Origin: Tricholoma matsutake | Lineage: Eukaryota; Basidiomycota; Agaricomycetes; Agaricales; Tricholomataceae | DNA: 64,000 nt | Assembly (NCBI GenBank): GCA_026075535.2 | Contig: AP026541.1 | Span: forward strand, 434,001 to 498,000 | Direction: 5' to 3' | Shown here: piece after piece, positions 55,255 to 64,000 of the stretch | Layout of the letters: every line of letters begins with the position of its first letter | Numbering within the stretch: the stretch's first letter is position 1 | Position numbers and translations under genes: made by a program | Notes under the pieces: generated by a model | What the model was told of the DNA's origin: nothing | Database searches by the model: none | The model's input: only the letters and a program-made list of their open reading frames with translations

Positions 55255-56830
55255 CAACAACCCATTGCCAGGGTGATTTTTGTTGATAATAGCTTTTCAT
55301 TTGAATGAATATCGGGGGGATGGGATAAACGATGGGGGATGAGGATTGAGTTTCGGCATATTTTTGAGGGGATCGCCAGTGATATTTTGAATAATGCAAA
55401 ATTGATCAGGTAGGTCTGTAATAACTGGTTGAACTTTCTGTGTGACTGGTTTGTATTTCTTCTTTGGAGCTGCAAAGATTGAGTATAGGGAGTTGGTTGA
55501 CAAGACATCAGGAGGGGAAATGATAGTAGAATCGTGCATAGGGGGGCGTGGCCATTGAGGCCAATAAAAACATTGCATACTGGTGGCTAGCCATTAAATA
55601 TAAGTTCGCAAGAATTGAGGAAAAGGAAGGAGTGTTTGAGGAGTTTGAGGAGTCAATATCAAGAATATTTGCAGTGTACTTGATGGTTATAGAAGAATTA
55701 GAATGGTCGAAGGAAATAATGAGAACGCACTGGTTATTCTCTGAGATTTTATCCTCTAGTTGCAAAAATCCTCATGAACTACTCTTTGTCAATGATTAGA
55801 TCAGGGAATAGTAGGAATAGCACAAGATCGTGTTGAATTCAGATTGAAAATGGTTATTGTTTGAGCTTTGTTTTGATAATTCTGGATGGTACTTTTGGTG
55901 AGAACATCAAACGGTCGTCCGAGCAGAATGTCATAGGCTGGATCTCGGATGATGTGGATCTGCATATAGAGGGTGATGCTACTGACTTCGCAAGGTACGT
56001 TCTGTGCTAAACCTAAACTTTGGTCAATGCCACCATTAGCTGGTTGTAGAGGAATGTGTATCGAAGGATCATAGGCAAGACCGAGTTTGTGACAAACTTC
56101 TTCCAACATTGCAACAATCGAGGAACCGGGATCAACAACACTCTCTACTGGGTTTCTGCCATTGATGTTCATAATGACCGATCAAATGGAGTGAGATTCC
56201 TTTGCTGTGATAAAAGGTTCAGGAATTTCTCCAGGATGAAGGCTGCTAATATAAGTTTCATAAGGATCATCAATCACAAAAATATCATCGTTGAGAATAT
56301 TCATAACATTATTGCCTTTGGGTCGCTGGATACGACATGATGTGACCTGTTCCTTCCATTTCATACAAACTTCAGGAGAGAGTGAAAGTAATTCTTCAGA
56401 GGTTAAAGTGATAATTGGGGTTTTTCATTGATTGGGTGAAGACATCTTCGGTGATTTTGTCCTTATGAATTGGGGCTTGGGTATGGTATGAAGGACCTTT
56501 GTCTTTGCCTTTTCCAGCCAATGCAAAATTGTGTTCATGAGGAGGGAGATACAAATTTTCTTTAGTGCCATTGTAGGGATGAATTATAGGTTGCGAAGTT
56601 GTTTTGGAAGTTGAAGATGGTGCCGAAGTTGAAGTAGGTGGATTAATTGCCATGGACGAGATAGAAGGGGCTGGTACATGTGGGACAGATCGTTTGACTG
56701 GTGCAGGAATTTGAGGGATTGAAGGCTGAGTAGTAGGAACTGTTGGCACATTCGAGTCAGTTCATGCAAAGGGACTTGTACCTGATCAACAATCTCATGC
56801 TTGATAGCTTGGACGATCCTGTCCACTATT
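55255..56830 (-). pseudogene. gypsy4 fragment: Gag tail, retropepsin, pre-RT linker
   Basis: The minus strand from 56830 reads a Pro/Ser-rich linker (PHEHNFALAGKGKDKGPSYH, ITEDVFTQSMKNP), then LLSLSPEVCMKWKEQV and ETYISSLHPGEIPEPF. The retropepsin is NGRNPVESVVDPGSSIVAML (active site D-P-G instead of D-S-G), with YDILLGRPFDVL near 55915. After decayed sequence comes KKKYKPVTQKVQPVITDLP and NITGDPLKNMPKLNPHPPSF, the segment just before RT in this lineage. RT itself is absent. The frame is unusually free of stops up to 55801. Confidence 0.8.
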
Positions 56831-57907
56831 GGATTGAGGTTAATAAAAGTCAGCTACTTGATCCAAGATTCAACATACCTCTATATTATGCTGATCACCT
56901 TGCTGATTGCTCAGAATGGGGCGACAAAGCTTATCCCTGGAAATATAATTTCCAAATGGGGGATGCATACCTTTATATTCTAGTTTGCCATCTGCAATAC
57001 AGTGCCTGCAAGTTACCTGAAGCAGTCAATGACAATGATGATTACAGTCATTTTTGCTTCGAAAAATGTGCTGAAACATATTACATTGTTGATTATGGTG
57101 AGAACATGCTCACCAAAATCAGTAAGCAACTGCTTGAACAGCTGCAGTTCAAAATCTTGCCATGGTACAGAACATGAATAATTGAGTGTTGGAAAGCATG
57201 AGCAATAAAGCCACTGACATATCTTGCCCATGCAGAGGACCATGTTCCAATGCCTATTGGAGACAGTATCAGCTGAGGAGCTTCTTACAAGAGCTGAGCC
57301 ATATCCTGGGGATAAGAGCTTTCAGAGAAGGAATCAAAGACGATTGCATGCAGCTCTTCATTTCTCTGTGACAAGAGTGTCTGAAGATCACTATATGATT
57401 CAAGATTCCTTTTGAGGAACCAAAGCATTCATCCTAACTGAACACTTACAAACACTGGAGTTTTTATTCACAAAGTGGTATGTGGAAGAGTGTGAACAAC
57501 AGGATATGACTTTGGGACCTAAGCTCCCAGATAGGTTTTACCAGCTTGAGAATGGGGACTTGCTAGCAGATGCTGCGGCATCCCTGTTACAGGTTGGAGG
57601 ACCCTACCCAGGAGATGACCATCATTTTATTTTGAGCAAACGATTTGAAGTTGTACCTGATCCAGAAAATCAGAAGTGCTACCATGTTCTTGATTACATG
57701 CATAATCTCAAAACACAGCTTCCACAGTGTCTGCTTGAGAATCACAAGTTTGATATCTACCATTGGTATGATAATCAGTTGATGAAGCCACACATAATAG
57801 AGATGCAGGCAAATAATGATGTACTACTTAATGAGGATGACTATTTCTTCCTACTTTATGAGCCTCTCAAGGACCCAGAGACAGCTTATGCAATAAATGA
57901 GTTATAG
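56780..57907 (+). pseudogene. Protein relic with three copies of an unfamiliar ~50-aa WY repeat
   Basis: Three plus-strand open stretches each carry a similar unit. The pattern is aromatic-x-V, Y-x-(I/V)-x-D, about 12 residues with N-x-x-T, then L-L-E, F-x-I and W-Y. Examples are CAETYYIVDYGENMLTKISK...QFKILPWYR near 57080-57173, the unit HFSVTRVSEDHYMIQDS...EFLFTKWY near 57357-57480, and RFEVVPDPENQKCYHVLDYM...KFDIYHWY near 57650-57770. The last unit is in a 141-codon stretch open to 57907. It sits immediately upstream of a retropepsin, so it may be a Gag-like part of gypsy5. Function unknown. Confidence 0.5.
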
Positions 57908-58535
57908 TCCCTGTGATACAGTCTCAAGTCCACATACCTGGCAGACAGCTTGAACTAAATGAGGTACAGATCCCCCGAGATCAACTTCCCACAATAGAAT
58001 GGAATGCAGCTGTAACACAAGATGTTACATGCACAGTGCCAAAGCCTGTTATAGTTGTCGCACAGATAAACAGACGGAGTGTTTGTGCATTGGTTGACTC
58101 GATCACTCAGTGATTTTATGTCTACAACATTAGCTGATCAGTTACGTGTAAAGTGAATAAATTTGGTTAAACCCCTTCCATTGTAGTTAGCTGTACAAGG
58201 TTCAAGGTCTAAAGTAAATGCAGGAACAAAAGTTCAGTTCAAATATCAAGAGATAAATGAGGAATGTTACTTTGATATAATCCACATTTCAAACTATGAC
58301 CTGATTCTTGGTACACCATGGCTGTATCAGCATCAAGTGACCATCGGTCTTAACCTGACCACTGTTGTAATTGGGAGCAAAGAGTCACAGCCACTAAAAG
58401 GAGAATATGTGACTAGAATAGCCTCGTAAGCAATGGATACTTATAATGAGAGAGTTGTTGAAGTGCAGGAGACACTATACAGCTATGCAAATCTGATCTG
58501 TGTAGAGAATATTAATCACGATGTAGAAAAGTGAT
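57908..58535 (+). pseudogene. gypsy5 retropepsin fragment
   Basis: It reads PKPVIVVAQINRRSVCALVD, with the active site S-I decayed from S-G, then (frameshift) LSDFMSTTLADQLRVK, LAVQGSRSKVNAGTKVQFKY and YDLILGTPWLYQHQ. This is a clear retropepsin of the Agaricomycete gypsy type. A short linker follows (MDTYNERVVEVQETLYSYA), and the sequence then changes to a copia LTR at about 58540. No RT is left. Confidence 0.78.
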
Positions 58536-58539
58536 CCTA

Positions 58540-58871
58540 GTACAAATAAGATTGTATCAGTCTCTGTACAAGTGCTGTATTCATGTACACTGTACCTAGT
58601 ACAAATAAGATTGTCTAACAGGTACAGTAAGTATAGGCATATAAGTAGGTGGTATAAACTGCACTCACCTCAGTCTCTGTACAAGTGACTGAGGTGGTAA
58701 CAAAAGTATATACTGTATATATATATGTATTGTGTATAACAAAGAGAATTAGAGATAAAGGGGACTCAGTAACATGCATCAAAGGGAAAGTCTAAATATA
58801 GTGCACACATCAAAACAATACTCACAGTGTATTCTCAGCAAGGCTGACTGCAGGCACGTGCATTCTCAACA
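58540..58871 (-). repeat. 3' LTR of copia element
   Basis: On the minus strand GAGGAGGAG (polypurine tract) is followed by TGTTGAGAATGCACG, a typical copia LTR start at 58871. CCTAGTACAAATAAGATTGT occurs twice (58534 and 58589), and CAGTCTCTGTACAAGTG also occurs twice. The distal border is therefore uncertain. Confidence 0.6.
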
Positions 58872-59141
58872 CTCCTCCTCACATAGAATCATATTAATGT
58901 AGGCCAAGGTAGTTGTGAAGATGTTTGGCATCCAATGCTTTGGTGAACATGTCGGCAACATTATCGCAGATGTTCACATAGGCAATACTTAAGTCACCAA
59001 ACTGGACATGCTTGCGCAGGAAATGATATTTGATGTTGATGTGCTTGATGCAGGAGTGGAGTAGGGGGTCCTCCAATAGGGTTTTAGTGGCATTGTTATC
59101 ACAAGAGATAATTGTAGGCATATTTTGTTGGTAACTGATAG

Positions 59142-59654
59142 CACAAGAGGCAGAGCAATATATTACCCTGGAGAAAATGTTGGGAATAATGGGAGAAAAA
59201 GATGTTTTTTCACTGGGAAAAAATAAAAGGAACCATCAGTAAAAATATGTTATTTTCCCACACTTTGTCCTTTTGGTTGCTGCAGGAAAACAACTAATCT
59301 GTTTCCAGGAAAAAAACTTGTGAACATTAGGGGGAAAAAGGTCATTTCCCCACATATTCCCAGTTTTTTCTCTGTGGAAAAATAACTAATCTGTTTCTAT
59401 GTAGGTGAAAAAATTGTGGAAGTCAGGAGAAAAAATGTTATTTTCACCAGATATAGAGAAAATGTGGAAAGAAAGATATATTTCCCCTCCATTTTCACCT
59501 GATTTTCTCCCAGGAATGGATGAGTTATTTTTGCTGAGCAAGAGCAAAGAGAAAAGTGTGGGAAAAACAACATTTTTTTACTGATGGTTCCTTTTATTTT
59601 TCCCTATTATTCCCAACATATTCTCCAGGGTAATATATTGCTCTGCCTCTTGTG
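59142..59654. mobile_element. 513-bp MITE in copia RNase H, 3-bp TSD
   Basis: The ends CACAAGAGGCAGAGCAATAT continue inward as inverted repeats for about 45 bp, with GGAACCATCAGTAAAAA mirrored further in. TSD TAG lies at 59139-59141 and 59655-59657. Excision with one TSD joins CTLLNA to ISYQQN in frame. Internal sequence is rich in GGAAAA/TTTTCC blocks. A 3-bp TSD with a CAC start is compatible with a CACTA-type element, though the sequence is not CACTA. Confidence 0.85.
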
Positions 59655-60533
59655 TAGCATTAAGTAAAGTGCATAGCCAAATGCACTCTTTTGCAGCTTC
59701 AAATGCTGCAATGTATTCTGCCTTGCACGTTAATAGGTCCCCAGCACAGTTCGAGCACCAATATATCAGTTTTCGCACTTTCCATTGACTTCGAATGCTT
59801 TGTAGAGCTCAGAATATACACTTGGAACATTGTTGATGAGTTCTGAACCAGTTTCGAGCAATATCGCAGCGATATCGGCCTTCAAACAAGTCCGATATTT
59901 CCTCGACTGACTTCAAAAATCATCAAACATCCAAAATCGACATCGGACACTATATCGCTATCCGAATGGTCATTGCAAACATGCCAGACGTATCCCCTAC
60001 CATTGTCGAACAATATCGCACTGATTCCGGGCCATGAACGAAGTCTGAAGAAACTTCAAAAATCTTCGAAAAACCTCGAACCTCAAAAAACAACTTTGGA
60101 CACAGTATTTCCTATTTGAACGATCTTCGGATGCATGCTGGACACATGGGACACTATCTCGAGTATATTGAAAAAATTTCGACCACATGTGCATGCATAC
60201 AATCTGTTTGAAGCAGTTTCCGATGTTTTATTCAATTTATAACAAGGACAGTCCACTTTTAGCTATTCTTTCTTATTATTTCTTCATCATGTGTTATATT
60301 CACCCTTTATAGTCTCGCTTTATTGTTCTGATATACTTCTATTGTCTTTTGCCTCGAGTTTTCCACATGTTTGCCTCATGTTCTCTAGCCTTTTTAGGTA
60401 GTTTCTTTATTTTATATAAAAAGATGTACTAGATACAAAGAAAAACAGGAAAGTTGTCGTCTTCCTCCCAGATTGCAGTGATTTGAGAGTTCATTTTAGT
60501 CTTATTCAGTCCGAAGTCTTGTGTTTTACACTA

Positions 60534-61283
60534 CAGTATTTGACCAGTCACGTGTACACTAAATCAATGTTCGGCTTCCTGTGAGAGATCTATGGGAGAT
60601 ATTGTCAAGGTCTGAGTTACATATGATAGGTAGGCATCGAAATATGTTGTGTATGCGACCTGGTATCCAGAGGTCGCAGTCTGGATGCATGGTAGGCATC
60701 ACACTCCGATGGTACCTGAATTGACCAAAATGGCTCACTTGTACACTTTTGCCAGAATAGCCTGTAGAATGGCTATAGTATATAATTCTGAGCTCTAAAA
60801 ATTAAAACCAGTATTTCTATGCCTAATAGTATCAAATATAGTCTCCATAGTCAGGTAATCAAGTACTACAGAATATAAAGCACAAAATGTGTACCTGTGA
60901 CATATGTGACATATGTCACCCTTATCCTCATCATTTCATGTAATCTGACTCATAGAACATGATTCCATCATTTGTTAGTGAAGTTTTGCTGTTAAATATG
61001 TTAACAGGCTCTCATAGATTGGGTTGGGAAGTTTTCTTTCCATTCAAATAGTCCTTGTTGTCATCGAGAACTGGGTTTCTATTTTTATGATCATGCACTA
61101 AACCAGATCAATCAGCCACCCTAAAACACAAACCTAGATATTCACTACCAACTGCTTATGCAAAGTGCATAGATACTTGTTGGACCTCAGGAAGCAAAAA
61201 TATGTATTCCCAGAGCCAATATGAGTAAGAAAAAGGCAAATGTACAAGTGACCCATGGTGTACAAGTGACTGGTCAAATACTG
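60534..61283. mobile_element. 750-bp MITE, mariner/pogo-like ends
   Basis: The ends read CAGTATTTGACCAGTCAC(G/T)T and continue GTACAC. The left flank is TA and the right flank TT, so a TA TSD would need one mutation. No gene inside. It is nested in the LTR-like insertion. Confidence 0.6.
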
Positions 61284-61287
61284 TTAA

Positions 61288-61336
61288 CTTCTTCAAAAAT
61301 CTTCAAAAATCTTCAAAAATCCTCAAAAATCCTCAC
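61288..61336. repeat. CTTCAAAAAT(C) short tandem repeat
   Basis: Four to five 12-bp copies, similar to CTTCAAAAATC at 59910 and 60053 in the same insertion. Confidence 0.8.
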
Positions 61337-63229
61337 ATTACACTATTTTTGCTCTTGTTTCCTTCAATTTGCCTTTGCTTTGCTTCTATTACTCGTCTAG
61401 TCCCTTGATCTTGCATCCAAACATATTTGCACACTCCGAATTCATCAATCTAGCCACAAAATTCTCCGAAATTCCATGAAACACATTCTTTTAGCTTCGA
61501 ATTGCTTTGATAGGCAGTCCTTTTATAACTATTTGACAGTCGGTCTGACAGGTGACATCTAGAGGGCTTTGCATCCTTCCTCTGACTCATGTTATACCAT
61601 CCGAAGCCATTTCACAGGTTTTGTTTGGGTTTCTGGGTTGAGCATCATCAATGTGGATGCTGCAACAACTTTCTGCTTACGAGCAGCCCAAGAGACTGCA
61701 CCAGATCCAAGGGAGCAAACATAACCACTAACACTTCAATGTGTATCGAGACAGTTGGCCCAATCTGAGTCAGTAAATTCATGTAAGGTGATGGGAATGT
61801 GGCTGCCCAGGTGAAGTTTGACATCCCTGGTGACTTTAAGATAGTGTACCAGTCTGATAGCAACATCCCAGTGTTCGGATGAATATGAATCTAGGTACTG
61901 TGAGAGCTGTTGGACTGCATAAGAAATATCTGGATGGGTAGAAATTGCCAAGTAAAGTAAGCACACAACAAGAGAGCAGTAAGGGAGTTTGAGAAGAGCA
62001 TCTTAGTTTCGAACTGGGCTTGAGAGGAGCAGATACTGGATAAGTGTCCTTTTGTCCAAATTGTTCGACAACCTTGTCAATAAGGCCCATCTGAGAAAGT
62101 GCAACAGTGTGCGTGTCGTCGTCCCAAGTAACAGCAATACCCATAATAAAATGTGCTGTCCCTAATTTGGATATGGTCCACACCTCATGCATTTGATTCT
62201 TGAAACACTTGTTTTCCTCTTTGGAATCAGCAATGGCTAAAAAATTGTCAATGTGCACAAGAGTGATAATTATTCCACCATCAGTTTTGTGATAATAGAT
62301 GCAAGATTCACAAGATAGGCAAGTGAATCCCCAATTGAGCATCTGGGCATTGAGAGTTTGATTCCAGATATGGCCACTTTGTTTCATGCCATATAAGCCA
62401 TACTGGAGTTGCCACACCAGTCCTCCTTTCCCAGTTCCTCAAAACCAGTAGGCTTATATTGTACTTCAACATCTGGGAGTAAGCCTAGAGGAAAGCTGTT
62501 TTTATATCAATTTGTTGTGCATCCCATCCAAAAGAGGCTGCAATATGTAAGAGAATGTGCCAAGATTCCATGCATGCAGTCAGTGAGGTAGTTTTGGTAT
62601 AGTCCTTCCAATAAATCTGCTCATGACCTCTGAAGATGAGCCATACTTTCCATCTAACTGCAGTGCCAATCTCATCACACTTGATGTGGAAGACAGGTTT
62701 CCCCTTCTGGATGCGCTTACCCTGAGGGACATCTGAACATGGTATTAATTTGTAGACCCCCATTTCTTTTAGGGACTGCAGCTCATCATGGTAGCTCTGT
62801 TCCCAGCATGCAGCATCGGCTGAGTTCTTTGCTTCATCCCATGTTTTTGGCTCATCCTCAAATTGAAGTGATTCTGGATCAAAATCAACCATCTCCAAGA
62901 TCAGGGCCTGGAGTTGATGTGCTTGATCACCTAGATCAAGATCATTGAATGATCAACAAAGATCTTCTATGACATCATGATCACAATTGACAGGTATTTG
63001 ATTTGATCTGGTGGCAACAGTGGCTGCTCTACATTCTTGCCGTGCCTCTTTGAATTGAGTGGCACTCTCTTGAGATTCATGTATGGCAATTTCCATTCTA
63101 GTGATGACAGGACCCCCACTTGGATTTTTCTCAGTTGGAATCAGTACATGGGTGGATCAGCATTGATAGGTTGTCTCCTCAGCTCAAAGGCCGATTCACC
63201 ATTACAACCACATTCTAATCGCATCGGCT

Positions 63230-64000
63230 AACTCCCACAAGGTCCCAGAAGCAGCACGACCACTCCCGACCAAGTCTACTGAGCATGATATTGTATCAAC
63301 CGTGTCAAAACATCACCAGCGACATTGATCATACTTAGAAACCACATCACACAACTTTAGGACTACCTCGAAATGCCCTAAGATCCCTCTGAATGAACAT
63401 CGAATATCCCTGATCAACCTTGAACAACCGCGAACACAATCAAACATCGTCAACCATCATTGACCATCGTCAAGCATTATTGATTGACATTGAGAGACTA
63501 CAAGCAACATTGGGCACCGCATTCATTATCTAAATGGTGGAATACCATGTGCCAGGGAGTATTCCAACTTGTGCTCAAACCTGTTGATAGTAGGTCAGCC
63601 TCGTTCCAAGTCCCTATCACGTACAGAACCTGCTGGATGGATTATTGCGACACTTAGCATGGTTTATACACAAAGGACAGTCTCTTTTTAGTTCTTATAT
63701 GATATATCTCTTTCTTGTTCGGATTCCAGTCTCATTTTGGCCTCGTGTTTTAACTCATATCTTTTGCCTCATGTTCTACACATGTTTCTTATACCATTTT
63801 AGGAAGTTTCTCTTAGAACATATAAAACTCTGTAGTATCTACTTGGGAATAGAAGAAATTGTCTTCACATATTGCCTCGTATAGAGTTCTAAGAATCCGA
63901 TCTATCCTCTAAACAATCTAAACTTCTATGAGTTTTCTCAATTGATGAGAAACCTCTGTGACCATCGTCATCCTTGATCAACTTTCAATCCTCTTATCAT
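63230..64000 (+). repeat. LTR-like sequence related to 59745-60460
   Basis: It shares GGACAGTC(T/C)C(T)TTTTAG, CTTTTGCCTCATGTTCT, CACATGTTT, TTTTAGG(A/T)AGTTTCTT and an ACATATAAAACT TATA-type box near 63817 with the earlier copy, in the same orientation. Upstream is rich in ATCG, CATTG and CATCG motifs. No gene recognised. It may continue past the window. Confidence 0.45.

Larger units (their letters stand above)
59745..61655 (+). mobile_element. LTR-like insertion in copia RNase H
   Basis: It separates copia KQKVVAAST from CKAEYIAAFEAA. The first 450 bp is rich in TCGA, ATCG and CTTCAAAAATC motifs, unlike the CpG-poor surroundings. It is followed by a promoter-like segment (ACAAGGACAGTC, TTTTGCCTC, TATATAAAAAG at 60415). 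A related stretch occurs at 63230-63900. No coding sequence, so it is a solo LTR or non-autonomous LTR element. The TSD is not convincing. Confidence 0.5.
58894..63228 (-). pseudogene. Ty1/copia Pol: integrase-RT linker, RT, RNase H (two insertions)
   Basis: The minus strand reads the linker (NPSGGPVITRMEIAIHESQE), FDPESLQFEDEPKTWDEAKN, the RT blocks LQSLKEMGVYKLIPCSDVPQ, DIKTAFL, QYGLYGMKQSGHIWN, LVHIDNFLAIAD (YVDD box decayed to H-I-D-N), the DISYAVQQLSQYLDS block, and SLGSGAVSWAARKQKVV. After an insertion comes CKAEYIAAFEAAKECIWL, and after a MITE SYQQNMPTIISCDNN and VADMFTKALDAKHLHNYLGL to the end. Gag and most of integrase are missing. Frameshifts occur near 61990 and 62420. Confidence 0.85.

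Noticed and set aside
55540..55580. GGGGGGCGTGGCC as the missing partner of the terminal repeat at 47619
   Set aside because: Only G-richness is shared. The order GGTGGCGGAA is absent and no GTTTCGAC follows.

Overview
The window looks like a transposon graveyard from an Agaricomycete (mushroom-forming basidiomycete). The evidence is short introns of about 50-70 bp with GT(A/G)AG(T) donors and CTAAC branch sites, Ty3/gypsy chromoviruses, copia, Helitron, Tnp2/CACTA-like and pogo-like relics, and several gene families I recognise only from mushroom genomes. No bacterial features, rRNA, functional tRNA or CRISPR are present. Family names come from motif recognition by eye, not from a search.

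Layout. 0-1.56 kb: right part of a composite Mutator-like element (A) that interrupts a Helitron relic (1.56-3.26 kb). 3.3-8.6 kb: decayed spliced hypothetical genes and two near-perfect long palindromes. 8.6-9.8 kb: 3' end of a chromovirus with its LTR. 9.8-21.7 kb: a pogo-like transposase C-terminus split by a complete minus-strand gypsy element (10589-21215, 188-bp LTRs, PBS visible). That gypsy element is itself interrupted by two hAT-type non-autonomous elements (8-bp TSDs) and by composite element B (1850 bp, 10-bp TSD). 22.4-23.9 kb: fragments of the same families and of another gypsy. 24-30.6 kb: three spliced, mutated, TE-associated genes. 30.6-37.5 kb: an old gypsy (gypsy1) split by a chromovirus (gypsy2), followed by a 433-bp micro-inversion. 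37.6-45 kb: a Tnp2-like transposase gene split by a 5.9-kb terminal-inverted-repeat transposon that carries a large DDE-like zinc-finger/PHD gene. 45.9-47.3 kb: the only clearly intact spliced gene (3 exons, 415 aa). 47.6-53.2 kb: an AT-hook / DDE-like / 3'-5' exonuclease / Cys-rich gene next to a related terminal repeat. 55.2-58.5 kb: two opposed gypsy fragments. 58.5-64 kb: a copia relic with a MITE and an LTR-like insertion.

Most coding relics share one decay signature. In-frame stops are mostly TGA where CGA (Arg) is expected, and Arg positions read as His, Cys or Gln, which is what CpG methylation and deamination would leave. Several insertions can be proven internally, because removing the element and one TSD copy restores an open frame or matches an uninterrupted LTR copy.

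The best candidates for something undescribed are: (1) the 5.9-kb transposon at 38722-44666; (2) a spliced, hairpin-rich cargo module found inside both Mutator-like and hAT-like ends, where the Mutator-like elements also carry tRNA-like segments and GACTCC minisatellites; and (3) arrays of hairpins whose stems covary.
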